From the IMG/VR virus record IMGVR_UViG_3300013093_000100, positions 1 through 40,167 of that record: a DNA stretch of 40,167 nt; one strand, written 5' to 3'. The translations under genes and the position numbers were made by a program. The notes under the pieces are model-generated. The model was not told the DNA's origin. It saw only the letters and a program-made list of their open reading frames with translations, and searched no databases. Each line of letters opens with the position of its first letter. The stretch's first letter is position 1. The DNA comes from a virus. Below are positions 1 through 9,585 of this stretch, one piece after another.

Positions 1-1
1 T

Positions 2-526
2 ATTAAGCACCAACATTGGAGTCCTCTCGAAATGGTGTCCGCCTGCATCGAGATTACTACTACAAGAGATATCGCAAGACAAATCCTTAGACATAGAAGC
101 TTCAGTTTTCAAGAGTTCAGCCAACGTTATGCTGACCCAACAAAGGATCTCAACTTTGTATTTAGAGATGCTCGCCGGCAAGATACCAAAAATAGACAAA
201 ACAGTATAGAACTTGATATTCAAAATAACGATGCAGATCGATTCCTTGCTTATCAATGGGAACGTATGCAAGATCTTGTTATTAAACAAAGTCGTCAAGC
301 ATACGAATGGGCTGTAGAAAATGGTATTGCTAAAGAACAAGCTCGTGCTGTGTTACCAGAAGGACTTATTGAAAGTCGATTATATATGAATGGCACACTA
401 CGTAGCTGGATACATTTTATCGAACTACGTAGTGCAAATGGTACACAAAAAGAGCATCAGGAAGTTGCAATAGCTTGTGCAAAAGTTATTGCTGAAATCT
501 TTCCAATGACTACTTCTCTAGTTTAG
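2..526 (+). CDS. thyX: FAD-dependent thymidylate synthase ThyX, 5' end cut by window edge
   Basis: ThyX makes dTMP from dUMP using FAD, NADPH and methylene-tetrahydrofolate, supplying thymidine for phage DNA synthesis. The frame is open from base 2, and the residues before the Met at 32 (KHQHWSPLE) belong to the conserved ThyX box, so Met32 is not the real start; 174 residues are visible. The signature RHRxxSxxxxSxRY is intact at 89-130 (RHRSFSFQEFSQRY), and the C-terminal block with N-x-T-L-R-S-W-x-H-F-x-x-L-R and the following T-Q-K-E-H lies around 389-460. The His of the usual SPFEH-type box is Met here, while the earlier His (HW) that corresponds to His53 of the Thermotoga enzyme is kept. 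ThyX is common in marine T4-like phages. It converges with the structural block; the stop is TAG at 524-526. Confidence 0.95.
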   Translation: MKHQHWSPLEMVSACIEITTTRDIARQILRHRSFSFQEFSQRYADPTKDLNFVFRDARRQDTKNRQNSIELDIQNNDADRFLAYQWERMQDLVIKQSRQAYEWAVENGIAKEQARAVLPEGLIESRLYMNGTLRSWIHFIELRSANGTQKEHQEVAIACAKVIAEIFPMTTSLV

Positions 527-579
527 TCTCTACTGTAGTAATTTTGCTACCCGCTGCGTTCAATTTACTCTTAAATAAG

Positions 580-3500
580 TTAATTACCGTAATATTGTTT
601 ATGCACTAATGCACCAGATTCAGGTGTTATAGTAAATACCGTTGTTGGAGAAGATTCTGTTGAGCCGTTTGATGCTGTAAATCTAACATATACAGTTTGC
701 GGAATAGTCGACCATGAACTGAATGAAAAAGAGCTAGTACCTGAAGTTGTTGCCGGCGACCCGGGCGATTGCCAAGTTACATTATCCCAACTAGTATAAA
801 CATTAACTACGGTTGCGTTTGTTGTGCTATACGACCAAGTAACAGTTGGGTTTGTAGTATTATTAACATAGGCAACGGTATTACTTGGTTGATAATAATC
901 TGGATTATAATTGCCATATTGCCCGCGGCCAGTAGTTGATTGTCCTGATATACTCATAGTCGGGTATGATATTGTTGGAGAAGTAGAAAATACTGTATAC
1001 CCAACATTTTGAATATCCGATCCAGCAGAGTTAGTAGCTGTTACTGTTATTGTGTCTGTAGTAATCCCGCTTCCTGCGGTGCACGATACAGTATGAATTG
1101 TCCCGCCTCCTGTAACATTCGAATAATTAGTAGAAGACGGTGATCCTCCACTATCAACTGATACATTAACTGTACTATTTGATCCGGCAAGTGTATAGCT
1201 AAGAGTAAATGTAGATCCAGGCGCACCAGATGTTGGGCTTACACTAATAGCAGTTATGCTTGGAGCAGTGACTGGAGTTTGAGTTGTATAGCTTGCGGAT
1301 ATTTGTTGATAAAAACTACTAGTATACGGATTTCCGTTACCGTCATTTATATAAAATGTAGCTGTGTAACTATAAGTACTCGGTATGGTAGCAGCTCCAT
1401 GATATCCACTTGTGCCAACACCAACTTCAAAACTTAATGTACCTCCGGAACCGATAGTAAAATTATGACTGTTGCCATCATATGACGGATTATAACGGAT
1501 ATCTCCTACTGAATAAATGTTAACAGTATGGCCAGGTGCACCAGTAAAATTCATTGTTATAGGATCGTTTCCTTGTGGAGTAGTATTACTAAATGTAAAA
1601 CTGTTTGTAGCATTAGTTACCGTAACTGTAGTTCCTTGTTCGGTAATAGCAGTTGCACCGTACCAAACGCCGTTATACCATCCGTTTGCAGCTGTTTGCG
1701 GGCTGTACGGTAGTGCAATCGCAGCTACTACAATTGCATAAGTTCCGTTAGATTCATATGCTACTGGACCTAATCCAACAGCATTAATTGTTCCGCTACT
1801 AATTGCTAATGAATAAGCAAGAGGTTGACTGTTATAGGTAAGATCTGTGCCGCCTCCACTCCAATGACTTGTTAATCCTAATGTTGTTTCACCCGCATGA
1901 TTGACAAGATATGCAGCTGTGTTTATTGTAGGTACTGACACTGAAGCAGTAAGATTTATAGCATCGCTGTAAGTAGTCCCTGAAAATCTATAAAGATTTG
2001 TCTGAGATATTGAAAGTGCACTTAAGGTTGGTGCCGGATATGCGTTAACTGTCCAAGTACCAGTTTGTGCCGTGCTAGAGCCACCTGCTGCTACTGGGCT
2101 GGTTTGTCCATAATTATATTTTTGAGCATATGTAAATTGCACTGTCATTGTATATGGAACAGTCCCTCCAGTTATATAATTAGTCGTTGTTGAATAAGTT
2201 CCATTGCTGGCAAAAACGTTGTTATCGGTATGTGGAGTAAATCCTCCTGGATTAATGTTTGTTCCTGATATCACTATATTATAATAAGTAGGAAGAGCTG
2301 AACTTCCAGGCCCACCAGTGATAGAAATTGGAAACGATGCGTTCATGCCAACTGTGGTAGGTCCAGAGATGCTGCACGAGTAAACCGGATTGTTCAACCC
2401 AGTTACACTAGCTGTGCCGTTACCATACCCAGGAACATTAACTGGTGTCACTGTTGCAGTCACACTGCCACTTGTATACCCAGGCATAAGAAATAATTCA
2501 ATCGTCTGTGGCTCTGTGGGTAGTGCAGTATATCCAGTTATTGTATAAGTACTTCCTGATAATGATGTATTACCATAATACGATGTTGAATTATAACTTC
2601 CGCTTCCAAATGATCCAGCAGTAACGTTTCCAGATAAACCTCCTGTATAAAAAGAAGCGCCGTTGCTAGCTGATGCTGTTAAATTATATTGATAGCCGGC
2701 TTGTGCTGTAACTGTAATTTGTACACTTTGAAAACCATTCAAATCACCATTTGTTCCCGGAGTCGATGCCGAAATGGATATCGGAGTTGGTGTTGCTGGA
2801 TTAACCGTAATAGTAGGACCAGCAGTTGTATATCCCAAAGTACCGGTAGAATTATAAAGTAAGTACGCAACTTTGAATGCGTGTGTTGCAGTACTAGGTA
2901 CATTAATTGTAAATGTACAATTACCGCTACTATTTGTAGTTAACCCTGATATAGTTACAACACTTCCACTACCTGCCGAAATGCTAGGAGTGCCAGATCC
3001 AACAGTAACTGTGCCAGCTGTTATTTCTGCAACTACGTCACTAGCCGATGTGTCAAATCCAGTTCCCGATTCAGTAGCAAGCCATACTTGATATGCTCTA
3101 TTTTGAACTCCGACAAAACTAATAGTATATTGCTGTGCTACTCCTAAATACGAACTAGTAGGACTCGCCGATATTGAGTAACTAGGTGCAGCAACTATTG
3201 TTAGTGTACAACTACTAGATGCAGGAGTACCTTCAACGTTATATTGATTTAACGGTTTTATAATCAATGTTCCCGAAACTGGGCTTACTCCAGAAAAAGA
3301 AATATACGATTGATAATTACCGCCGCCAAGCGATGTTACACTAGTTGCTTTGACAATAAATGTAGTGTTTACATAAACATTAACATAATCACTAGTTCCC
3401 ATATTCATAGGATTGTTCCAAGCAATAGTTATACTGTCAACTCCATCGTTAATTACTGTAGCACTCGTAACAGCAGATCCGTTAAAGATTACCGAAGTAA

Positions 3501-6276
3501 CAGTACAAGATGGTAATACTGAATTAACTGTAACAATAGCTTGACTTTGATTGTTACCTGTAGTGATGGCAGAATTTGTACCTGTTGCTGTAATTGTATA
3601 GGATCCTGCCGACACAGGTGCTGTAAATGTTGCTGATCCATTTAGCGCTGCACTGCCTGTTTGAGTAACTGGTAATCCTGTTAATCCGTTATTATTTGCA
3701 AACGATAACGAAGTAACATTTAACATATTAGTAGTGCCAGTATTATTCCACGCAATAGTAACACCAGTTTGCCCGGCTTGTACTGTAGTAGAAGCGTTGC
3801 TTGTACTAGATGATACACCATTCACACTAAACACAACTTGAGGCTGTCCAGCTTGTCCCATTGTGTATGTTGCATTTGTCCCACTCAATGAAACTGTATA
3901 ATTTCCAGTATCATTGGCAGTATACTGAGTTGAATTTATTCCACTGATCCCAGGATATTGTGTACTAATAGTTCCGCCGGCTCCACCAGTAGCACCAGTT
4001 AATACTAAAGGATTAGGTGAAACAGTACCAGTTGCACTGCCGGAAGTAAATGTTACTTGAAAACTACCGCTATTAACACCACTAATACTACTCGTATAAG
4101 GTACAGATAGTATTACATTTCCTCCAGTGGCTGTACCTGTAGGACAGTCAAGTGATGCTGTTAGAATTGCGCCAGTTGTATTTTGATATGTACCAGTGTT
4201 CGGACTAAATCCCAAAGTTAATTTACTTGGAATTCGTGTGATAGTTATAGGTATAGAAATAGTATAAGTATTGCTACCAATAGAAGTGGCCGCTGTAGTG
4301 CTTCCTCCATTTAACGTATATATTCCTGCAAATGTTGCAGGTACAGTAAATGAAATAACTATATTACCAGTTGCACTATTGGCAGATGTAGATGTTATTG
4401 ATGCACTATAAGCAAAACCATCATTTCCACCATTAACAATTGTAGCTAATGGATTTCCTGTTCCTAAAGTTCCTGTTATTGATCCAGGAAATGCAACTGC
4501 GGTTATTGTAGTTGATGACACTCCATCCGATGCTGTTGCCAAAATACTTATTCCAACAGTTGGAAGCGACGATCCTTGTAATAAATTTGCAAATGTAACA
4601 GTTTTTCCGTCTGAGTTTAGTCCTGAGGTAGCAATTGCCAATGTAATAGTTGGCTGAGAACTCATTGTGTAAGTCGATATCGATGACCCACCACTATTAT
4701 AAGTTATTGGTTTCGCTGGAGAACTAGGAGTATATGTCTGAGGACTCCATGTAATCGATCCGCCTGTAGTAGCACTTGCACCACTAGGAGTCACACTACC
4801 TGTAGTCGATCCAGAATTAATTGTTATATTATAATTGCCGCTTGTTATTCCAGTAATTGTACTGGTATAAGCCACTGGAATCGTAGTACTCTGGACTGCT
4901 GCTGTATTCAATGTTGCAGACAATGTAAACATTGGATTCGATTCATAATGTGTGTTCGGTGAAGTTAATGCAAGTGTATAGCTTGTTGGATATGCTAATA
5001 CTTGTATCAATGCCATTGTAAGTACAATAGCTGTTCCGCTAACACTATCTGATAAGATTTGTATTTGCAAATTAGTGCTACTAGTAAATGCTGTAGCAGA
5101 AGTATTAACTGTAAAAGTTTGCGATCCTGCAACACCAACTGTACCCATGGACAACGAACCACTTACTATACTGTCTGTAGTATCTCCAGCTGTAAGTGGA
5201 TTACTTACTCCTGTTTGAGCTACTCTCCAATATAAAGTTGAATATGTATTAAATGGTGATATTGGAGTGCTTAGTGTAAATGTTAACGATGCACCTTGTA
5301 TAACTGAAGGGTTTGCACCGCCGGTGCCTCCGACAACACTACCAGGTTGTAAAACAGAATATATAGTATTTCCGCCACTTACTATGGTATATTGATAAGC
5401 ATTATTAACAGGAGTACCGCCAGAAAAATTAACAGAAGTAGTTGTCGGGCCGCTGATAGTTGTAGCAAACGTACCAGCAGGTGCATATGAATATGCTGTA
5501 ACTACTGTATTACCATCGATATTATCTAATAAAATATTATCTTCAAAATTCAAAACAATTGTCAATGTATATGTGCTAGAATTGTAAGATGCCTGCACTT
5601 GATAAGCATTTACAAGATATGTAGTAGAATTAACTGAAAATAATTGCACTAAACTGCCGCCAGTAATAGTAGCAAGATTAGCATGATTAATTACAATAGG
5701 ATTTTGTGAAAATAAATTTTGCCAGTCAATATCTTTTGGTGTTGCCCCGCTATTAGTAGAAACTACTGTAATTTTTCCGCCGCCATTAAAAAAGTAATTA
5801 GCAGCTAGCGCATTTGCAAAAGTAGCAGTTATAGTTGCTGTAAGCGTATTATTCCAAGGTGTAGATCTAGTAGCACTGTTTAAGGATGTTTGAGCTCCTA
5901 ACTGAGAATTGGCAATATTATATTTGTTTGTAGTAATTAAATTAATCATGTAGGCATATTGCCCACGAATATTATCAGTAATAATAGTTCCAGACGCTGG
6001 TTTTACTAAATTAGTACCGCTATACGAACCATTTACTTCTGCTGTTTGTCCTAGTGTATTTCCAGTTTGATGATAATAACAAGTAGCAATGTCTGTCCAT
6101 AATCCGTCCCATTCGTTATGAGAGATTGTTTCGGTGCCACTACCAGTAACTTGTGCGTCATACTGTGATAGTTGTTGCCCATATCCAGTCGATGCTGACC
6201 CTAATACCGCAGTTACCGCAGTTACAAAGGTATCAAAATCACTGGCAGGTATTAGTTGGCCAACTTCTGAAGTCAT
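580..6276 (-). CDS. Large Ig-like repeat virion protein (1898 aa), probable tail or fibre-associated adhesin
   Basis: Predicted structural protein; exact role unknown. Residues 1 to about 110 (starting MTSEVGQLIPASDFDTF, with the motif HNEWDGLWTDI) resemble the N-terminal domain of large structural proteins in T4-like cyanophages as I remember them. The rest is Thr/Ser/Gly/Asn-rich, nearly all predicted beta, and made of many Ig-like or PKD-like strands with few Cys or charged residues. Two copies of a 60-70 residue unit are visible at residues about 450-510 and 705-771. No signal peptide, membrane segment, catalytic motif or known tip domain is seen. The start is supported by AAGGAT a few bases upstream. 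It is last in the minus-strand series, 25 bases after the 677-aa gene and probably co-transcribed with it. Ig-like phage proteins often bind host surface glycans weakly; that role here is inference. Confidence 0.8.
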   Translation of the reverse strand: MTSEVGQLIPASDFDTFVTAVTAVLGSASTGYGQQLSQYDAQVTGSGTETISHNEWDGLWTDIATCYYHQTGNTLGQTAEVNGSYSGTNLVKPASGTIITDNIRGQYAYMINLITTNKYNIANSQLGAQTSLNSATRSTPWNNTLTATITATFANALAANYFFNGGGKITVVSTNSGATPKDIDWQNLFSQNPIVINHANLATITGGSLVQLFSVNSTTYLVNAYQVQASYNSSTYTLTIVLNFEDNILLDNIDGNTVVTAYSYAPAGTFATTISGPTTTSVNFSGGTPVNNAYQYTIVSGGNTIYSVLQPGSVVGGTGGANPSVIQGASLTFTLSTPISPFNTYSTLYWRVAQTGVSNPLTAGDTTDSIVSGSLSMGTVGVAGSQTFTVNTSATAFTSSTNLQIQILSDSVSGTAIVLTMALIQVLAYPTSYTLALTSPNTHYESNPMFTLSATLNTAAVQSTTIPVAYTSTITGITSGNYNITINSGSTTGSVTPSGASATTGGSITWSPQTYTPSSPAKPITYNSGGSSISTYTMSSQPTITLAIATSGLNSDGKTVTFANLLQGSSLPTVGISILATASDGVSSTTITAVAFPGSITGTLGTGNPLATIVNGGNDGFAYSASITSTSANSATGNIVISFTVPATFAGIYTLNGGSTTAATSIGSNTYTISIPITITRIPSKLTLGFSPNTGTYQNTTGAILTASLDCPTGTATGGNVILSVPYTSSISGVNSGSFQVTFTSGSATGTVSPNPLVLTGATGGAGGTISTQYPGISGINSTQYTANDTGNYTVSLSGTNATYTMGQAGQPQVVFSVNGVSSSTSNASTTVQAGQTGVTIAWNNTGTTNMLNVTSLSFANNNGLTGLPVTQTGSAALNGSATFTAPVSAGSYTITATGTNSAITTGNNQSQAIVTVNSVLPSCTVTSVIFNGSAVTSATVINDGVDSITIAWNNPMNMGTSDYVNVYVNTTFIVKATSVTSLGGGNYQSYISFSGVSPVSGTLIIKPLNQYNVEGTPASSSCTLTIVAAPSYSISASPTSSYLGVAQQYTISFVGVQNRAYQVWLATESGTGFDTSASDVVAEITAGTVTVGSGTPSISAGSGSVVTISGLTTNSSGNCTFTINVPSTATHAFKVAYLLYNSTGTLGYTTAGPTITVNPATPTPISISASTPGTNGDLNGFQSVQITVTAQAGYQYNLTASASNGASFYTGGLSGNVTAGSFGSGSYNSTSYYGNTSLSGSTYTITGYTALPTEPQTIELFLMPGYTSGSVTATVTPVNVPGYGNGTASVTGLNNPVYSCSISGPTTVGMNASFPISITGGPGSSALPTYYNIVISGTNINPGGFTPHTDNNVFASNGTYSTTTNYITGGTVPYTMTVQFTYAQKYNYGQTSPVAAGGSSTAQTGTWTVNAYPAPTLSALSISQTNLYRFSGTTYSDAINLTASVSVPTINTAAYLVNHAGETTLGLTSHWSGGGTDLTYNSQPLAYSLAISSGTINAVGLGPVAYESNGTYAIVVAAIALPYSPQTAANGWYNGVWYGATAITEQGTTVTVTNATNSFTFSNTTPQGNDPITMNFTGAPGHTVNIYSVGDIRYNPSYDGNSHNFTIGSGGTLSFEVGVGTSGYHGAATIPSTYSYTATFYINDGNGNPYTSSFYQQISASYTTQTPVTAPSITAISVSPTSGAPGSTFTLSYTLAGSNSTVNVSVDSGGSPSSTNYSNVTGGGTIHTVSCTAGSGITTDTITVTATNSAGSDIQNVGYTVFSTSPTISYPTMSISGQSTTGRGQYGNYNPDYYQPSNTVAYVNNTTNPTVTWSYSTTNATVVNVYTSWDNVTWQSPGSPATTSGTSSFSFSSWSTIPQTVYVRFTASNGSTESSPTTVFTITPESGALVHKQYYGN
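3964..4929 (-). repeat. Internal duplication inside the Ig-like protein
   Basis: Protein-level direct repeat. Copy 1 is at 4747-4929 and copy 2 at 3964-4164. Aligned cores: VAYTSTITGITSGNYNITI and VPYTSSISGVNSGSFQVTF, each followed by SGSTTGSVTPSG or SGSATGTVSPNP and then a GG-rich turn. The offset is about 255-260 residues, so the duplicated unit may be larger than the recognisable core. Confidence 0.75.
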
Positions 6277-6301
6277 GTTATATCCTTATTACCAATTTTT
6301 A

Positions 6302-8335
6302 TTATAGAATTACACATTCTACTAATTTAACATCTGGTTGATCATTTGATTCTAAAGCAATTGCAAATACGTCCGAGTTAGGACTATACGCTACTTGTGC
6401 TGTACCATTTGATCCAGCAACTAAACGCTGTCCTTTTAATATAGGTCCGGTTACTTTTACAGGTACACGACCTTTCAAAGCAATGAAAGTTCCGCCTTCT
6501 AATTCTGAATTCATCATATAAGCAGGATTAGCAGATACTGCTCCTAACGCTCTATCACCTATTGTGCATGCTGTTACTTCTTGCGCTCCGCCAACTGATA
6601 CTACTGTACCTACATCATAGTCGGCATCTGCAAGATATTTTTCTGCTAAGTCCGCATATTCTGCACTAGTTGCCGTACCATAAAATTTTCCAGTCATTGT
6701 AAGATTACCAAGACCGCCTGAATTACTAAAATAACCACTATAAACACCACCGTTAGCAACATTTATATTGCCGCTACCAGTTGATGCTTGATAAAATCCT
6801 GTGCCACTATCACCAATAAAACTAAAGCTAGGTGATGATGCAGCTCCAATACTAGCGCTATAAGTAGCTGCTTGCATAATATTAGTTGAAACATTTACTA
6901 AAATTGATCCAGAACTTAACCCGCCTGGACTACCTGTAGCTGAACTAATTACATTAACAGCTGAAGTAGAACCAGACCCGCTAAATGATCCTTGGAATGT
7001 ATTTGCATATACTGTAGCAAATGGGTGAGAAGAAGTACCAATTGTACCAGTTCCCGCAGCACCGACATTTAAGAAACTAGTAGCAGCAATTGCGCCACTT
7101 GAATCTCTTATTGCAACTGTACTTGCTGTTGCAGATTCTGATCCTGAAATGTATGTGCTTGTTGCTGGATCAAGTAAATGATTTGCATTTGTTGCAATAC
7201 CATTCATTTGTGTAACGTTTATGTTACCGGATGAATCTCTAGCAACTATAGTAGAAGATGATGGTGTATTTGCTACACTTGCACCAAGAAATACACCATT
7301 TGCATTTAATGTAGTTGCTTGTGTTGCAGTACCTACAAATGAATTGGCATAAACCATGTTCCAATATAATGGACCGCCTGATGGGCCTGCTGTTTGTGAA
7401 CCTAAATTACTTACTCCATTTACACCAGGCAATACATCATAATTTAATAATTGCATCGGTGTTACTGTACTTCCGTTACTTAATGTAGTTTGAAATACTG
7501 TAGGTAGGGCAGGTTGTGAATTTAAGAATGTAGGAGTACTTGCACCAACATTTGATACTGTTAATTTTGCGGGACTTCCAACTGTATATCCTGCATCACT
7601 AAAATTAACTTGACTAGAAAAACTAGCATTAGTAGTTTGAATATAATCAGCAGCCGGTAACCCACCTAATCTATCTGAATTAGTTGCTGTACCATAAAAC
7701 CGGTCTTGAGATTGAGTCTGTCCAGGCTGAGCTGAATTGTTTGTGTAACGTAAGTTAATACCAGGGTTAATTACAGTAAAACCCGTATATGTACTGTCTG
7801 CACTTCCACCTAACGTAAACACTGGGTCACTACTAATAATCGAAACTGTTTCGCCGTTAACTTGTGTTTGTATTACTGTATGTGAAACGTTTGTGTTATC
7901 TAATACAGTTGACGGAACAATTTGGGTTGATGCCGCTGTTGGGCTTCCGCCTATCAATGTAGAACTTGTTCCATTCCATGCATATAATTGATTATTACCA
8001 GTATCCCACCATAAATCGCCTATTGCTAAATTTAGTGGACTAACGTTAGTTGACGTTGTTGTAGAACTACCAACTGTGTGCCAAGAGTTATTTGTATCAT
8101 AAAATTTTAATTTATTATGAGTAGTATCGTACCAAATTTGTCCAGTTAACGGGCCGCTTGGTTGTGTTGCGCTGGCAAAATTTTGTGTTAAGTATACAAA
8201 ATTTTCATTTAATGCTTGTCCGTAACCAGCATAACTTTTTCCAATTAATGTAATGTCATACTGGGTGTTAATTGTTCCATCGGCCACTGTTGCTAATGTT
8301 GTTTGTCCATTGTATGTGCTAATTGTATATGACAT
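6302..8335 (-). CDS. Tail-fibre-like protein with a G2-peptidase/chaperone-like C-terminal domain (677 aa)
   Basis: One of four paralogues. Residues 1-130 form the shared N-terminal module: ADGTI, then G-K-S-Y-x-G-Y-G, NENFVYL and two WYD/WWD boxes (GQIWYDTTHNKLKFYD and GDLWWDTGNNQLYAW). Residues 144-228 form a second shared module (SHTV, GFTVINPGINL, RFYGTAT). The middle carries STIVARDSSGNIN-type repeats. Residues 556-677 (YADLAEKYLADADYDVGTVV, then GAVSANPAYMMN) match the C-terminal block common in marine T4-like fibres. It resembles the G2-type intramolecular chaperone/autoproteolysis domain, though I cannot confirm a cleavage site. An NATAAATA box lies 21 bases upstream of the ATG, and AAGGAA provides the ribosome site. 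Likely a trimeric host-binding fibre or its adaptor. Confidence 0.85.
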   Translation of the reverse strand: MSYTISTYNGQTTLATVADGTINTQYDITLIGKSYAGYGQALNENFVYLTQNFASATQPSGPLTGQIWYDTTHNKLKFYDTNNSWHTVGSSTTTSTNVSPLNLAIGDLWWDTGNNQLYAWNGTSSTLIGGSPTAASTQIVPSTVLDNTNVSHTVIQTQVNGETVSIISSDPVFTLGGSADSTYTGFTVINPGINLRYTNNSAQPGQTQSQDRFYGTATNSDRLGGLPAADYIQTTNASFSSQVNFSDAGYTVGSPAKLTVSNVGASTPTFLNSQPALPTVFQTTLSNGSTVTPMQLLNYDVLPGVNGVSNLGSQTAGPSGGPLYWNMVYANSFVGTATQATTLNANGVFLGASVANTPSSSTIVARDSSGNINVTQMNGIATNANHLLDPATSTYISGSESATASTVAIRDSSGAIAATSFLNVGAAGTGTIGTSSHPFATVYANTFQGSFSGSGSTSAVNVISSATGSPGGLSSGSILVNVSTNIMQAATYSASIGAASSPSFSFIGDSGTGFYQASTGSGNINVANGGVYSGYFSNSGGLGNLTMTGKFYGTATSAEYADLAEKYLADADYDVGTVVSVGGAQEVTACTIGDRALGAVSANPAYMMNSELEGGTFIALKGRVPVKVTGPILKGQRLVAGSNGTAQVAYSPNSDVFAIALESNDQPDVKLVECVIL

Positions 8336-8356
8336 CCCGTTTATTCCTTATTTTTA

Positions 8357-8364
8357 TATTTATC
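8357..8364 (-). promoter_or_regulatory. T4-type late promoter box (GATAAATA)
   Basis: The minus strand reads GATAAATA, 7 of 8 matches to the T4 late consensus TATAAATA. It ends 21 bases before the ATG of the 677-aa fibre gene, in the gap after the 394-aa gene. Expected to be read by RNA polymerase carrying gp55. Confidence 0.65.
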
Positions 8365-8369
8365 TTAAT

Positions 8370-9554
8370 TTATAGCTTAATAATGTAGTAGAGTGTACCA
8401 CCGGTAACAACCTGATTTTGCGCTGTTAAATTAGGTGTTCCATTTGTTCCATCGCATAATTGCCATCCACTAGGAATATTATTTGTTGTTCCAAACCATT
8501 GAGATATTAACCCAGACGGTACATATGACAAACTGGTCGTAGTATCCATGTTAACATTTGACGACCCATCGACAGATATCGTTCCAGTAACTGCACCAGT
8601 TAGTGTAATAGTTATCGGTACGGCCCATTTAGTTGAGCTTCCTGCATTTCCAGTAGAGTTTCCAACTAAATTTCCAGTAAATGTATTTGCATTTATATTT
8701 GCACTAGAATCCCTGATTACCACTGTACTTGCAGTAGCGGCGGTAGTTGGAAAGTATTGTAATCCGCCTATGTTAATAGTGTTTGCCTGTGTAGCAATAC
8801 CAGTAAATATATTAGCATATACATTATACCAAGGGCTAAGAGCACTACCTAATGTACTTGTCGCAGATCCTGGTATTGCATTTTGTCCTACTAAATTTAA
8901 TGCTAGCCCATCTGATGTTTCTAACGATAGTGTATTAGTATTAGGATTTTGTATAATTCCATTGTGACTGCTATCTGCTGTTAATCTTAAAGCAATTTGA
9001 CTAGTACCGATTGCAATTCCAACATCGGATACCGTTACTAATGTTGAGAAAAATGGACTAGAAAGAGGAGCATAAGTTGCATTTGCTGTAGAACTAGTCA
9101 AATAAGGAGTCAACGAAGTTGCTAAATTTGTACTTGTCACATAGTTGGATAGGTCAGGCGGTCCAACTAATGTATAACTTGTACCGTTATAAACTTTTAG
9201 TTGATTTGAAGTTTGATCATACCATAAATCTCCCGCTGTTGGATTAGATGGTTTTGAAGTGTTTCCAGGAGTAGTAACATATGCTGTGGCTAAACTTTTC
9301 CAATTTGTACCATCATACATATTCATCTTCAAATTAGCTGTAGTTATATCAAACCACATTTCTCCTGCAATAGGTTTCACTGGAGGATAAGTGTTTGCGA
9401 AGTTTTCTAACAAATACAGATAATTTTCATTTTGGGCAGTACCGTAATTAGGATAATTTTTACCTACTAACGTCAAATCGGTGTTATTGTTAATTGTTCC
9501 GTCGAGAATAACTATTCCCAAAGATCTGCTAGTATTAGATATATTGTATGACAT
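8370..9554 (-). CDS. Short tail-fibre-like paralogue with a collar-type tip (394 aa)
   Basis: Shares the N-terminal module of its neighbours over residues 1-130: LDGTI, LVGKNYPNYG, NENYLYLLENFA, GEMWFD and GDLWYDQTSNQLKVYNG. It lacks the second shared module (SHTV...GTAT) found in the 566-, 677- and 730-aa proteins, so it looks like a shortened version. The repeat ASTVVIRDSSANINANTFTG near the middle matches units in the 677-aa protein. The C-terminus (residues 343-394) contains IPSGWQLCDGTNGTPNL, the first half of a phage tail collar domain, and ends at GTLYYIIKL without the longer insert seen in the 730-aa protein. A perfect TATAAATA box lies upstream. Probably a minor fibre or a fibre tip protein. 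Confidence 0.85.
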   Translation of the reverse strand: MSYNISNTSRSLGIVILDGTINNNTDLTLVGKNYPNYGTAQNENYLYLLENFANTYPPVKPIAGEMWFDITTANLKMNMYDGTNWKSLATAYVTTPGNTSKPSNPTAGDLWYDQTSNQLKVYNGTSYTLVGPPDLSNYVTSTNLATSLTPYLTSSTANATYAPLSSPFFSTLVTVSDVGIAIGTSQIALRLTADSSHNGIIQNPNTNTLSLETSDGLALNLVGQNAIPGSATSTLGSALSPWYNVYANIFTGIATQANTINIGGLQYFPTTAATASTVVIRDSSANINANTFTGNLVGNSTGNAGSSTKWAVPITITLTGAVTGTISVDGSSNVNMDTTTSLSYVPSGLISQWFGTTNNIPSGWQLCDGTNGTPNLTAQNQVVTGGTLYYIIKL

Positions 9555-9577
9555 GTTGTTCTTCTTTAATATTCAAA

Positions 9578-9585
9578 TATTTATA
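9578..9585 (-). promoter_or_regulatory. Perfect T4-type late promoter box (TATAAATA)
   Basis: The minus strand reads TATAAATA, identical to the T4 late consensus, 23 bases before the ATG of the 394-aa gene. It overlaps the stop codon of the preceding 566-aa gene (9581-9583). Confidence 0.75.

Noticed and set aside
527-579. Possible bidirectional terminator between the convergent thyX and the Ig-like gene
   Set aside because: Only a 4-base stem (GTAG/CTAC around 535-550) and no following T run of useful length; too weak to call.
6277-6301. Sixth late promoter box before the 1898-aa gene
   Set aside because: The minus strand has TATAATAAA here, which does not match NATAAATA; the gene is more simply read from the promoter before the 677-aa gene.
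8548-8967. Open frame of 139 codons on the plus strand inside the 394-aa fibre gene
   Set aside because: Same reasons: an antisense shadow of a repeat-rich gene, hydrophobic Val/Phe/Pro-biased, no ribosome site.
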